A stretch of DNA of 64,000 nt from Aliirhizobium wenxiniae (GCF_019511445.1 NZ_JAEUAN010000018.1:1-64000), one strand, 5' to 3'; numbered from the stretch's first letter, positions 8,972 through 22,963 are shown. Notes: a model not told the origin generated them from the sequence alone. Program-made: numbers and translations.

Positions 8972-9481
8972 TTAGACGTCGGCTGCGACGCGGACCGAAA
9001 CGATCGAATCCGGATCCTGTACCGGCTCGCCCTTCTTGATCTGGTCGATGATGTCCATGCCTTCGATGACCTGACCCCAAACGGAATACTGCTTGTTCAG
9101 CCAGGGAGCGTCGGTGAAGCAGATGAAGAACTGCGAGTTGGCGGAGTTCGGGCTCTGCGAACGGGCCATGGAGCAGGTACCGCGGACGTGCGGAACAGCC
9201 GAGAATTCAGCCTGCAGGTCGGGCTTGTCGGAGCCGCCCATGCCGGCGCGCGACGGGTTGAAGCTTTCGCCGCCCTTCTTGCCGAACTTGACATCACCGG
9301 TCTGTGCCATGAAGTCCGGGATGACGCGGTGGAAGACAACGCCGTCATAGGCTTCTTCGCGCGCCAGTTCCTTGATGCGGGCAACGTGGCCCGGAGCGAG
9401 GTCCGGCAGAAGCGAGATCACGACCTTGCCCTTGGTGGTTTCCATGATGAGGGTGTTTTCGGGATCCTTGATCTCCGCCAT
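8972..9481 (-). CDS. ppiB: Peptidyl-prolyl cis-trans isomerase, cytosolic cyclophilin
   Basis: 169-residue single-domain cyclophilin without signal peptide. It isomerises peptidyl-proline bonds in the cytoplasm. The catalytic signature is FHRVIPDFMAQTGD and the substrate-binding motif is SANSQFFICF; the Trp of PWLNKQYSVWGQV is also conserved. The start at 9481 (MAEIKDPENT) follows GGAG by 6 bases, so the longer frame to 9520 is rejected. A second, exported cyclophilin precedes it on the same strand. Confidence 0.9.
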   Translation of the reverse strand: MAEIKDPENTLIMETTKGKVVISLLPDLAPGHVARIKELAREEAYDGVVFHRVIPDFMAQTGDVKFGKKGGESFNPSRAGMGGSDKPDLQAEFSAVPHVRGTCSMARSQSPNSANSQFFICFTDAPWLNKQYSVWGQVIEGMDIIDQIKKGEPVQDPDSIVSVRVAADV

Positions 9482-9573
9482 GTGCGTCTCCTTGTTGTGC
9501 CTTTGGGGTCTTGCCTTCAAGGCTCTTCTCTAGTGGAAAAATCTCGGCTGTGCGCCGTTATTTCTTAGTGCCG

Positions 9574-10140
9574 TTATTTCTTTGTAACGGTGACCTTGAT
9601 CATCTTATCAGGGTTGCTGACTTCGCCATTGCCGCCCTCGCCGCGCTTGATCTTGTCGACGAATTCCATGCCGGACTGAACCTGGCCGACGACCGTATAC
9701 TGGCCATTCAGGAACGCGCCTTCATCGAACATGATGAAGAACTGCGAATTGGCCGAGTTCGGGTTCTGCGACCGCGCCATGCCGACAGTACCGCGCTTGA
9801 ACGGCACCTTGGAAAATTCCGCCTGGATATCGGGCAGTTCTGAACCGCCCATGCCGGCGCGCTGCGGGTTGAACTTCGCACCGCCCTGCTTGCCAAACTC
9901 GACGTCGCCCGTCTGGGCCATGAAGCCATCGATGACGCGATGGAACACAACGTTGTCGTATTCGCCCTTGGAAGCAAGCGCTTCGATCTGGGCGACGTGC
10001 TTGGGCGCCACTTCCGGCGCGAGCTTGATGACGACCGGGCCGTCCTTCAACTGGATGGTCAGGAGATCGTCGGCATAGGCGGCGCCCGTCATGGATGCGA
10101 AAGTGAGAAGACCGGCAAAGGCAGAGTGAAGCAATTTCAT
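9574..10140 (-). CDS. Peptidyl-prolyl cis-trans isomerase, exported cyclophilin
   Basis: 188-residue cyclophilin with a signal peptide (MKLLHSAF, hydrophobic core, likely cleavage after AYA near residue 23), hence periplasmic. It has the same catalytic signature as its neighbour, FHRVIDGFMAQTGD and SANSQFFIMF. The start at 10140 is set by GGAG 6 bases upstream. Tandem cytosolic and periplasmic paralogues suggest an old duplication followed by relocation of one copy. Confidence 0.9.
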   Translation of the reverse strand: MKLLHSAFAGLLTFASMTGAAYADDLLTIQLKDGPVVIKLAPEVAPKHVAQIEALASKGEYDNVVFHRVIDGFMAQTGDVEFGKQGGAKFNPQRAGMGGSELPDIQAEFSKVPFKRGTVGMARSQNPNSANSQFFIMFDEGAFLNGQYTVVGQVQSGMEFVDKIKRGEGGNGEVSNPDKMIKVTVTKK

Positions 10141-10165
10141 TGGAAACTCCGTGTTTCTGAACAAA

Positions 10166-10660
10166 TCAGCGCGCAAATCTCGATTTCAAGGCCGCGAGCA
10201 CGGTTGGCGGTACAAAAGCTGCCACATCGCCGCCCATTGCAGCGATCTGGCGGACCAATGTGGCGGTTATGGGCCGCGACGCGGTGCCTGCCGGCAGGAA
10301 GACAGTCTGCACATCGGGCGCCATCTGACGGTTCATGCCGGCCATCTGCATTTCATAGTCCAAATCCGTCCCGTCACGCAGGCCGCGGATCAGCAATTTT
10401 GCGCCATTGGCGCGTGCGGCATCGACAACCAGGCGATCGAAGGACACGACATCTATATTGGCCGCCTTTTGCGGCAGCGCTTCTTTCAGCGACGCGCGGA
10501 TCAGCTCCGCACGTTCATCGAAGGAAAATAGCGGCGTCTTGCCAGGATGAACACCGATCGCGACGATCACACGGTCAGCGACCTGCAGTGCCTGAACCAG
10601 AACATCCAGATGCCCGTTCGTCATCGGATCGAAAGATCCGGGATAGAAAGCGGTCGTCAT
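10166..10660 (-). CDS. coaD: Phosphopantetheine adenylyltransferase
   Basis: 164-residue CoaD, which catalyses the fourth step of coenzyme A synthesis (ATP plus 4'-phosphopantetheine to dephospho-CoA). The nucleotidyltransferase motif is FYPGSFDPMTNGHLD, with the family NGH for ATP binding. LLIRGLRDGTDLDYE and RPITATLVRQIA form the rest of the active site. The start at 10660 begins directly at the Rossmann strand, as in homologues. It is the most upstream member of the minus-strand run coaD, two cyclophilins, queA, tgt, recX. Confidence 0.93.
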   Translation of the reverse strand: MTTAFYPGSFDPMTNGHLDVLVQALQVADRVIVAIGVHPGKTPLFSFDERAELIRASLKEALPQKAANIDVVSFDRLVVDAARANGAKLLIRGLRDGTDLDYEMQMAGMNRQMAPDVQTVFLPAGTASRPITATLVRQIAAMGGDVAAFVPPTVLAALKSRFAR

Positions 10661-10763
10661 GCCTAGGCCCAGCCCCTGACTTTGCCGATTAAGATTCCCC
10701 GGCCTTTTGTCACGTCGCCCCCTCATCTGCAAGGGTCAGAGGCTATCGATGCCGTGAATGCAA

Positions 10764-10792
10764 GATGAACGGGCCATTCAAGGTCGTTTCAG
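10764..10792 (+). promoter_or_regulatory. Operator-like module, copy 1
   Basis: 29-bp module GATGAACG-N5-TTCA-x-GG-N4-TTCAG, 60 bases before the first small membrane-protein gene. It matches copy 2 (10962-10990) at 22 of 29 positions. TTCA elements lie 11 bp apart, one helical turn, as in sites for OmpR-family regulators. The regulator is unknown. Confidence 0.5.
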
Positions 10793-10852
10793 CGGCGGTT
10801 TGTTTTATTGCACACAGCGGCAGGGCTTCCTGCCCGATCATGGAGAAGTGAA

Positions 10853-10939
10853 ATGCTGGTTCTTGTTGTTCTAGGTGCTGTTTTTGCTGCTTTCCTCATC
10901 GAAAGCGCGCTCTTTGCCCTGGAGCAGAATGACGCCTGA
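10853..10939 (+). CDS. Very small membrane protein (28 aa)
   Basis: 28-codon frame encoding one hydrophobic helix: start MLVLVVLGAVFAAFLI, then ESALFALEQNDA. It is probably a single-span inner-membrane peptide with a short acidic tail. GGAGAAG lies 7 bases before the ATG and the frame ends at TGA 10937-10939. The operator-like module lies upstream, with a GGCAGG/CCTGCC hairpin in the leader. I do not recognise a family. It is the first of three similar small genes here, which supports its reality. Confidence 0.6.
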   Translation: MLVLVVLGAVFAAFLIESALFALEQNDA

Positions 10940-10961
10940 AGGACCGGCAAGATGAACGCCA

Positions 10962-10990
10962 GATGAACGACCCTTTCAGGGAGGCTTCAG
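10962..10990 (+). promoter_or_regulatory. Operator-like module, copy 2
   Basis: Second copy of the 29-bp module, before the 58-residue gene. An extra GATGAACG lies exactly 11 bp upstream (10951) and a third TTCAG follows at 10996-11000. The site therefore forms a helically phased array at about 10951, 10962, 10975, 10986 and 10996. Confidence 0.5.
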
Positions 10991-11073
10991 AGGCGTTCAG
11001 TTAAATTTCTCTCAAAATGCGGTGGAACCTGTCTGCGCTTGTCGCGATCAGGCCAGTAAAAAGGAATTCGGAT

Positions 11074-11250
11074 ATGTTTAAGCGGAACCCGATGATGCTC
11101 GACAAGGTGATGATGATCAATGTCGTCTGGACGTCGATGATCGCAGTGATGCTGACGGCAACGATTACCCTTTACCAGAACAAGTCCGATCCGTCGGAAA
11201 TGAACTATTCGCAGATGTCCGGCCGTTATCAGGACGTCTCCTACTATTAA
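11074..11250 (+). CDS. Small single-span membrane protein (58 aa)
   Basis: 58-residue protein with a basic N-terminus (MFKRNP), one predicted transmembrane helix (about residues 13-34, MINVVWTSMIAVMLTATITL) and a polar, Tyr-rich tail ending in QDVSYY. AAGGA lies 8 bases before the ATG at 11074; an in-frame ATG at 11017 has no such site. No known family is recognised. The second operator-like module lies about 85-110 bases upstream, suggesting co-regulation with the 28-residue gene. Confidence 0.65.
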   Translation: MFKRNPMMLDKVMMINVVWTSMIAVMLTATITLYQNKSDPSEMNYSQMSGRYQDVSYY

Positions 11251-11285
11251 TCGGGCCTGACAGGCCTGAGCCAACGAGGCCGGCC

Positions 11286-11420
11286 ATGTTTGAAACGCTT
11301 GCGGTTCTTGCGGTCCTGATCAGCAGTCTGAGTGTGTTATCAGTGGCGCTTATGGTTTCCATGCTTCACCGCCCGCGCGGAGACCTTGAGGATTTCGTTC
11401 GAAGACACAGTGTCTTTTGA
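11286..11420 (+). CDS. Small single-span membrane protein (44 aa)
   Basis: 44-codon frame: an N-terminal hydrophobic helix from MFETLAVLAVLISSLSVLSV to about residue 26, then a basic/acidic tail with HRPRGDLEDFVRRH. GAGG lies 6 bases before the ATG. It follows the 58-residue gene by 35 bases and precedes a perfect 30-bp terminator palindrome, so the two are probably one transcript. Function unknown; no family recognised. Confidence 0.6.
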   Translation: MFETLAVLAVLISSLSVLSVALMVSMLHRPRGDLEDFVRRHSVF

Positions 11421-11466
11421 GCAGTCCGCACCCAAGTCACCACAGAGTGTCACAGGCATAAAATTC

Positions 11467-11498
11467 AAAAGCCGGAGAACATGTTCTCCGGCTTTTTT
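11467..11498. terminator. Bidirectional terminator
   Basis: Perfect 30-bp palindrome (11467-11496) with GCCGGAGAAC arms, flanked by A and T runs on both sides. It lies between the small membrane-protein genes (plus) and gyrA (minus) and can end both transcripts. Confidence 0.85.
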
Positions 11499-11537
11499 CG
11501 TATCTGACTTTAAGTTTTCAGGAAAGGGCGGCGCGCA

Positions 11538-14357
<2,820 letters not shown>

Positions 14358-14581
14358 ATCGGATCACGATCTCTGTACGGAATCAGTTGCATTTTTATAT
14401 CGGAAAGAGGTAACGAGCGCCAATTTCCGCAAGGGTTTTGAACAGCTTTCGACGCCATTCACGGCAAGACTTTGTCCATCGCCGCAAACGCGGCAATGGT
14501 CCCGACTTCCCGTTAAGCCGGGAGTGTCCTAACAATCATCCAGCGGGTTCGCAAGGAACTCGAACCATCAAGGAATTATAT

Positions 14582-15211
14582 ATGGCAACCGCCGATGCGC
14601 TGATCAACGCGATGACGACCATGCTGGTGACGCTGGATCCACCGGGGCTGGCCCCGGTCTTCCTCGGCCTGACTGTCGGCATGACGGCAGCACAGCGCAA
14701 GCAGGTGGCTCTGCGCGGCTCGATTATCGGCTTCGGCATCCTGACCGTGTTCGCACTTTTCGGTGCGGGCGTACTGGGCCTTCTCGGGATCTCGATGGGG
14801 GCATTCCGCATCGCCGGCGGATTGCTGCTCTTCTGGATCTCGTTCGAAATGGTGTTCGAACGTCGTCAGGAGCGCAAGGAAAAGACCTCGCAGGCGGCGA
14901 TCACAATCGACCATATCCGTGATCTGGCGGTCTTTCCGCTGGCCATACCGCTGATCGCAGGCCCCGGCGCGATATCGGCAACCGTGCTTCTCGCCGGCAC
15001 ATTCACGGCGCCATTCGACCGGGCGCTGCTGATTGCGGTTATCGCGCTTATGATGCTCATTCTCTACGTGACGCTGCTGCTCGCAGAGAAGCTCGACCGC
15101 CTGCTCGGCGTTACCGGTCGGGCCATTCTAACTCGGCTTCTCGGCGTGCTTCTTGCCGCACTTTCGGTGCAGTTCGTCGTGGACGGCGTGCGCTCGGCAT
15201 TCGATCTCTAA
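14582..15211 (+). CDS. MarC family integral membrane protein
   Basis: 209-residue protein with six predicted membrane helices, of the MarC/UPF0056 family. Family hallmarks are LDPPGLAPVFLGL in helix 1, the charged linker ERRQERKEKT in mid-protein, and AVFPLAIPLIAGPGAI opening the second half. MarC was once linked to multiple antibiotic resistance, but its transport function is unproven. AAGGA lies 7 bases before the ATG at 14582, so the longer frame to 14438 is rejected. Confidence 0.88.
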   Translation: MATADALINAMTTMLVTLDPPGLAPVFLGLTVGMTAAQRKQVALRGSIIGFGILTVFALFGAGVLGLLGISMGAFRIAGGLLLFWISFEMVFERRQERKEKTSQAAITIDHIRDLAVFPLAIPLIAGPGAISATVLLAGTFTAPFDRALLIAVIALMMLILYVTLLLAEKLDRLLGVTGRAILTRLLGVLLAALSVQFVVDGVRSAFDL

Positions 15212-15343
15212 GCTTTTCGGCTAGACGATATCGGGCTTTGAAAGCCTGAAAGCATGACGTGGCAAAATACCTTCCGCTTGCGGCGGAGGCATGCCATCAG
15301 AAATATCGGCAGCCCCCCCTGGCCTGCCGCAGGGAATAACGAC

Positions 15344-16489
15344 ATGCGCCCCATGCTTCGCCGGCTGCTGCCGGATACGCCACCTGTCACCGGAAGAGAA
15401 CGGCTGCGAGCCTCGACCGGCGCGCTGCTCGGCATCTTGATCACCGGCCTGATCGGAAGCCTGGCGATCGGGCCAGATCCCTCTCTGCCCGCGCTGATCG
15501 CCCCGATGGGCGCATCCGCCGTGCTCCTCTTTGCCGTGCCGGTCAGCCCTCTGGCGCAGCCCTGGTCGATCATCGGAGGCAATACGATCGCGGCGCTAGT
15601 TGGGGTGGCAGCCGCCGCGATCGTTCCTAATCCATTCGCCGCCGCCGCACTGGCGATCGGCATTTCCATCGGGCTGATGATGACGCTGCGCTGCCTGCAT
15701 CCGCCGAGCGGCGCAATCGCGCTGACGGCCGTGCTCGGCGGACCGGCTATTCACGATCTCGGCTATGCCTTCGTCATCTGGCCGGTGCTTGGAAATTCAT
15801 TCGCGCTTCTCGCCCTTGCCCTTATCTTTAACAATGTCACCGGTCGAAGATATCCGCACAGGGCGCTGCCGGCCTCGACCGATCACGGCACCAAGGACCC
15901 CGCCCCGATCCAGCGGATCGGCTTTTCCTCCGATGACCTAGACGAGGTGCTGAAGGAATATGATGCGTTTCTGGATGTTGACCGCGACGACCTCGAAACC
16001 ATCCTGCGACGCACGGAACTGCGATCCTACCGTCGCCGCGGAGGCGATTTATCCTGCGACAGCTTCATGTCCCGCGACGTAGTGACTGCCTCTCCAGCTA
16101 TGTCGGTGCTGGATGCGCAGAAACTCATGCAATCGCATCACATCAAGGCCCTGCCAGTGATCGGACAGGACGCGAAAGTGATCGGCATCGTCACGCAGAC
16201 GGATCTTTTCGACAAGGTGAACTGGGTCGGAGCACCTTCGAACCTCGTGGCACGGATACTTCTCGCCGTTTCCGGCAAGGCTGAACCACGCGGCACGGTC
16301 GAGACCATCATGACATCGCCGGTGACCACCGCTCAGCCGGATATGCCGCTTGCCGAGGCCATCATCCGCTTTGCCGAAAACGGCCTTCACTATCTGCCTG
16401 TGATAACCGGAGACAACCGGCTGGTCGGCATTCTGTCTCAATCGGACGTTCTGATTGCCATGCTGGCGGACCGGGACGGACGACCGTAA
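15344..16489 (+). CDS. HPP family membrane protein with CBS domain pair
   Basis: 381-residue protein. The N-terminal HPP domain (about 20-170) has four or five membrane helices and the signature CLHPPSGAIAL; in cyanobacteria and plants such domains have been linked to nitrite transport. The C-terminal half carries two CBS motifs (about 240-300 and 320-380, e.g. MQSHHIKALPVIGQD and ENGLHYLPVITGDN), which usually bind adenosine nucleotides. The start at 15344 (MRPMLRR) follows an AGGGA; an in-frame ATG at 15254 would add 30 poorly conserved-looking residues. The substrate is unknown. Confidence 0.83.
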   Translation: MRPMLRRLLPDTPPVTGRERLRASTGALLGILITGLIGSLAIGPDPSLPALIAPMGASAVLLFAVPVSPLAQPWSIIGGNTIAALVGVAAAAIVPNPFAAAALAIGISIGLMMTLRCLHPPSGAIALTAVLGGPAIHDLGYAFVIWPVLGNSFALLALALIFNNVTGRRYPHRALPASTDHGTKDPAPIQRIGFSSDDLDEVLKEYDAFLDVDRDDLETILRRTELRSYRRRGGDLSCDSFMSRDVVTASPAMSVLDAQKLMQSHHIKALPVIGQDAKVIGIVTQTDLFDKVNWVGAPSNLVARILLAVSGKAEPRGTVETIMTSPVTTAQPDMPLAEAIIRFAENGLHYLPVITGDNRLVGILSQSDVLIAMLADRDGRP

Positions 16490-16504
16490 CTCAAGCGGAC
16501 CGAG

Positions 16505-16771
16505 CTATCGATCGGTCCGCTTGGCCTTCAGGATACGCTTCCAGATGGTCCCGCCGAGGAATTTGTTGAAGACGACGAAATAGGCGACGATCAGCACGAA
16601 ACATAACAGTGCTGGTCCGCCATCCAGCGCAAATCCGTTTTCGGTACGCCCTCCGAAGAGCGACGCAACAAGAAAGCCTGCAGCCCAGAAGACGGTGAAG
16701 AAATCAAGGATGGCGGCAAGGACGATCCGCCAGGTGGCAGGTTGTCTGGAGATGTTGGTGGTGTCGCTCAT
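16505..16771 (-). CDS. Small RDD-like membrane protein
   Basis: 88-residue protein with two predicted membrane helices. The first carries Arg and Asp in the pattern WRIVLAAILDFFTVFW, which resembles short RDD-family proteins; function unknown. Its last codons lie inside an inverted repeat (AAGCGGACC 16493-16501 / GGTCCGCTT 16514-16522) that probably ends both this gene and the convergent HPP-CBS gene. It sits downstream of ssb on the same strand, beyond the ssb terminator. Confidence 0.6.
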   Translation of the reverse strand: MSDTTNISRQPATWRIVLAAILDFFTVFWAAGFLVASLFGGRTENGFALDGGPALLCFVLIVAYFVVFNKFLGGTIWKRILKAKRTDR

Positions 16772-16806
16772 GATGCCCCTTGAAACTCAGCGATTGCAGC
16801 ACGCAT

Positions 16807-16831
16807 GAAAAAGGCGCCTTGCGGCGCCTTT
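16807..16831 (-). terminator. ssb terminator
   Basis: Stem AAAGGCGCC / GGCGCCTTT with a 4-base loop, starting directly after the ssb stop and followed on the minus strand by a run of five T. Confidence 0.85.
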
Positions 16832-16833
16832 CA

Positions 16834-17409
16834 TCAGAATGGGATATCGTCGTCGAGATCGCGGGAGAAGTTGCCGCCACCGGACTGGCCGCCGCGGCCA
16901 CCCTGATTGCCGCCTTGGCCGCCCTGACCGCCGGAGCGGGGACGATCGTAATCGTTGCCGCCACCACCGTAACCGCCACCGAAATCATCACCGCCGCCGA
17001 AATCGCTCGAACCGCCGCGACCGCCGCCGAAGCCGCCGCGATCACCGCCGCCCTCGCCGCGACCATCCAGCATGGTCAGCGTCGAGTTGAAGCCCTGCAG
17101 CACAACTTCCGTCGAATAGCGGTCATTGCCGTTCTGGTCCTGCCACTTGCGGGTCTGGAGCGCACCTTCGATGTAAAGCTTGGCGCCCTTCTTTACATAC
17201 TGTTCGATGACCTTGCACAGACCTTCGTTGAAAACGACGACCGTGTGCCACTCCGTCTTTTCCTTGCGCTCGCCGGAATTGCGGTCGCGCCAGGTCTCGG
17301 ACGTCGCGATACGCAGGTTGGCGATCGGGCGACCATCCTGGGTACGACGGATTTCCGGGTCTGCTCCCACATTGCCGATCAGGATGACCTTGTTGACGCT
17401 GCCTGCCAT
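16834..17409 (-). CDS. ssb: Single-stranded DNA-binding protein
   Basis: 191-residue SSB. The N-terminal OB fold (about 1-115) opens with AGSVNKVILIGNVGADPEIR and includes WRDRNSGERKEKTEWHTVV. A long Gly/Arg/Asp-rich linker follows, then the conserved acidic tip DDDIPF that recruits replication and repair partners. AAGGTG lies about 7 bases before the ATG. The gene diverges from uvrA, and a perfect alphaproteobacterial LexA box lies midway (17544-17558), so SOS induction of both is likely. Confidence 0.97.
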   Translation of the reverse strand: MAGSVNKVILIGNVGADPEIRRTQDGRPIANLRIATSETWRDRNSGERKEKTEWHTVVVFNEGLCKVIEQYVKKGAKLYIEGALQTRKWQDQNGNDRYSTEVVLQGFNSTLTMLDGRGEGGGDRGGFGGGRGGSSDFGGGDDFGGGYGGGGNDYDRPRSGGQGGQGGNQGGRGGQSGGGNFSRDLDDDIPF

Positions 17410-17543
17410 ATCTTTTCACCTTACTCTGCCGCCACCGCGGCGAAAAACCGATAGGCGCACCATAGACCATAGGCCGGTCGAGGCGCGACCTCCCCTTTTC
17501 CCGCATCCACAGTTTCCGGCACCATCCACATACATTGAATTTT

Positions 17544-17558
17544 GTTCTTTATTTGTTC
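17544..17558. promoter_or_regulatory. LexA operator between ssb and uvrA
   Basis: Exact GTTC-N7-GTTC (GTTC at 17544 and 17555), the known alphaproteobacterial SOS box. It is almost equidistant from the ssb start (135 bases) and the uvrA start (136 bases), so one site may control both. Confidence 0.8.
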
Positions 17559-17693
17559 TATTTTATTCCTATACTCCTGTCAACGGAGTCGGAACCACGG
17601 GCGTTTGCACCAGTTTCGCCTCGACAGACGGATATCCATGACTACATAAGGGCCTTCAAATCCTCCCAGATGGGCCTCCCCAAAGGCATGACG

Positions 17694-20615
<2,922 letters not shown>

Positions 20616-20644
20616 TCCGTCGCCACACATTTGTGGAGGGGAAC

Positions 20645-21454
20645 ATGACGGCATCCGGCACAATCCGCACCGGCATCGGTGGATGGACCTTCGATCCGTG
20701 GGAGGGGAGTTTTTATCCCGAAAAGCTGGCGAAGAAACGCCAGCTCGAATATGCCGCGAGCAAACTCAAGGTCATCGAGGTCAACGGCACCTATTACGGC
20801 TCGCAGAAGCCCGAAACCTTTGCCAAATGGGCTTCGGAAGTGCCGGATGGTTTCATCTTCTCGCTGAAGGCCAGCCGGTTTACCACCAATCGCAAGGTTC
20901 TGGCTGATGCCGGTGAATCGATCGAAAAGTTCCTCACCCAGGGACTGGTTGAGTTGGGCGACCATCTCGGGCCGTTATTGTGGCAATTCGCGCCGACGAA
21001 GAAATTCGAACCGGACGATTTCGAGGCATTCCTGAAGCTTCTGCCGGAGGCGCTCGAAGGACTGCCGCTGCGGCATGTCGTGGAAGTGCGGCATGACAGT
21101 TTCAAGGTCCCGGAATTCATCGCCCTTCTGGAAAAATACAAGGTTGCGCCGGTCTGCGCCGAACATTTCGACTATCCGATGGTGGCCGACGTGACCGCCG
21201 ATTTCGTCTATGCCCGTCTGCAGAAGGGGTCGGATGATCTTGCGACCTGTTACGCCGACGGCGACATGAAGGTCTGGGCGAAATGGCTGAAGACATGGGC
21301 CGAGGGCGGCGTGCCTGCCGATCTCCCCCTCGTCGATGAGGCCCGAAAAGTCGCGAAGCTTCCACGCGATGTGTTTGCCTTCTTCATTCATGAGGGCAAG
21401 GTCAACGCGCCGCAGGGCGCGATGGCGATGCAGGCTCTCGTCGACGGCAGCTAG
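20645..21454 (+). CDS. DUF72 domain-containing protein
   Basis: 269-residue protein of the DUF72 (YecE-like) family with a TIM-barrel-like fold and no settled function. Typical motifs are RTGIGGWTFDPWEGSFYP at the start, EVNGTYYGSQKPETF, LLWQFAPTKKF and the acidic VEVRHDSF. GGAGGGG lies just before the ATG at 20645. It follows uvrA by 29 bases on the same strand, so it may be transcribed with it. Confidence 0.85.
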   Translation: MTASGTIRTGIGGWTFDPWEGSFYPEKLAKKRQLEYAASKLKVIEVNGTYYGSQKPETFAKWASEVPDGFIFSLKASRFTTNRKVLADAGESIEKFLTQGLVELGDHLGPLLWQFAPTKKFEPDDFEAFLKLLPEALEGLPLRHVVEVRHDSFKVPEFIALLEKYKVAPVCAEHFDYPMVADVTADFVYARLQKGSDDLATCYADGDMKVWAKWLKTWAEGGVPADLPLVDEARKVAKLPRDVFAFFIHEGKVNAPQGAMAMQALVDGS

Positions 21455-21466
21455 AGGCTTTAGGAA

Positions 21467-22963
21467 CTAGTTGGGTTCGGCAAGTTTCGCCATGGCCTTT
21501 CCGGCCTGGGTTGCCAGATCTTCCGCGGTCAATCCGGGCCCGCAGAGATGTGCCGCTTCCGCATGCAGGTATACGCCGGCGCAGGCCGCCTCAAATGGCG
21601 GCATGCCCTGCGCCAGCAGCGCGCCGATCATGCCGGCCAGCACGTCGCCGGAACCGGCGGTCGCCAGTGAGGCCGGGCCGTTCGAATTGATATTGGCGCG
21701 CCCATCTGGTGCTGCAATCACCGTGTCGGCCCCCTTGTAGACGATCACCGCACGCGCGCGTTCGGCTGCCTTTTGCGCCTTCTCGATCTTTCCGAGATTT
21801 GGGTCGGCGGCAAGATCGGGGAAAAGGCGACCGAACTCCCCCTCGTGTGGTGTCATAATCAGATGCGGTTCACGGCTCGAGAAGGCGTCGAATAGTGTTT
21901 TCGGGTCATCCCTGAAGGAGGTGATGCCGTCTGCATCGAGAACGAGCGGATGATTGCGGAGGGCAATTGCGAAATCGCGCGTCCGCTCTCCGATGCCGAA
22001 AGCCGGACCGAGAACGAAGGCAGAGAGTTTTGCCACCTCAAGCCAGGCATGGAGGTCGTCCACTCCATCGACCTGACGCAGCATGATTGCTGTCAGATGA
22101 TCCGCGTTGATCGCCATTGCGTCCTCCGGCGACGCCACCGTGACGAGTCCGGCTCCAGTCTTCAGTCCGGCAAGCGCAGACAACCGTGCGGCCCCCGTTG
22201 AGGCGGCAGGCCCGGAAAATACGCCAAGATGCCCTCGTTTGTATTTATGACTGTCAGCTCCGGAGGAAGGCAGCAATCCGCGCCAGAGTTCCAGGCGGTT
22301 TTCATGGATCCGCCTGGCCGCCGCCAGCACGATCCGAGCCGGAATGCCGATATCGAAAACCTCGATATCACCACAGAGAGACTTTCCGGGAAGAAGCAGA
22401 TGTCCCGGTTTTCGCGCCATGAAGGTGACGCTGCAATGCGCGCGAAAAGCTCCGCCACGTGGCTTGCCGGTCAGCCCGCAGATACCGGATGGTAAATCGA
22501 CGGCAAGCACCGGCAATGACGCGTCGTTCACCTGCGCAATGATTTTCTGAACATTTTCGGGCAGATCCCGCGACAGGCCCGCGCCGAACAGGGCGTCGAT
22601 GACGACATCCCCTGCGCTTGGCTGAAATTCTTCCAGCGCTGCGGGCTGACCGCCCCATTTTTCAAAGGCGAGCCTGGCATCGCCGCGCAAAACTGTCGGG
22701 TCCTCGGCAGCAAAAACAGCAACCACAACTCCGCTTTCGGCAAGCACCGAGGCCGCGACATAACCATCGCCACCATTGTTTCCCGGGCCGCATAAAACGA
22801 CGAAACGCAACGCGGCCGGAAAGCGCCTTAAGGCGGTGGCGGCAACCGCATGACCTGCCCGCACCATCAGATCAAAGGACGGTATACCCGATGCGGCGGC
22901 GGCAGCATCAGCCTGAGCCATCTCATCTGGGGTCAACAAAGTATGTGCTGGAATGGCGGACAT
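21467..22963 (-). CDS. nnr: Bifunctional NAD(P)H-hydrate repair enzyme
   Basis: 498-residue fusion of two metabolite-repair activities. The N-terminal YjeF_N domain (about 1-210) is the NAD(P)HX epimerase, with VVLCGPGNNGGDGYVAA and the Asp region DVVIDALFGAGLSRD. The C-terminal ribokinase-like domain (about 225-495) is the ADP/ATP-dependent NAD(P)HX dehydratase, with LVLDADGITSF, MTPHEGEFGRL and the active-site run ATAGSGDVLAGMIGAL. The start at 22963 (MSAIPAH) has GGAG about 10 bases upstream. It is convergent with the DUF72 gene and divergent from glnB. Confidence 0.93.
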   Translation of the reverse strand: MSAIPAHTLLTPDEMAQADAAAAASGIPSFDLMVRAGHAVAATALRRFPAALRFVVLCGPGNNGGDGYVAASVLAESGVVVAVFAAEDPTVLRGDARLAFEKWGGQPAALEEFQPSAGDVVIDALFGAGLSRDLPENVQKIIAQVNDASLPVLAVDLPSGICGLTGKPRGGAFRAHCSVTFMARKPGHLLLPGKSLCGDIEVFDIGIPARIVLAAARRIHENRLELWRGLLPSSGADSHKYKRGHLGVFSGPAASTGAARLSALAGLKTGAGLVTVASPEDAMAINADHLTAIMLRQVDGVDDLHAWLEVAKLSAFVLGPAFGIGERTRDFAIALRNHPLVLDADGITSFRDDPKTLFDAFSSREPHLIMTPHEGEFGRLFPDLAADPNLGKIEKAQKAAERARAVIVYKGADTVIAAPDGRANINSNGPASLATAGSGDVLAGMIGALLAQGMPPFEAACAGVYLHAEAAHLCGPGLTAEDLATQAGKAMAKLAEPN

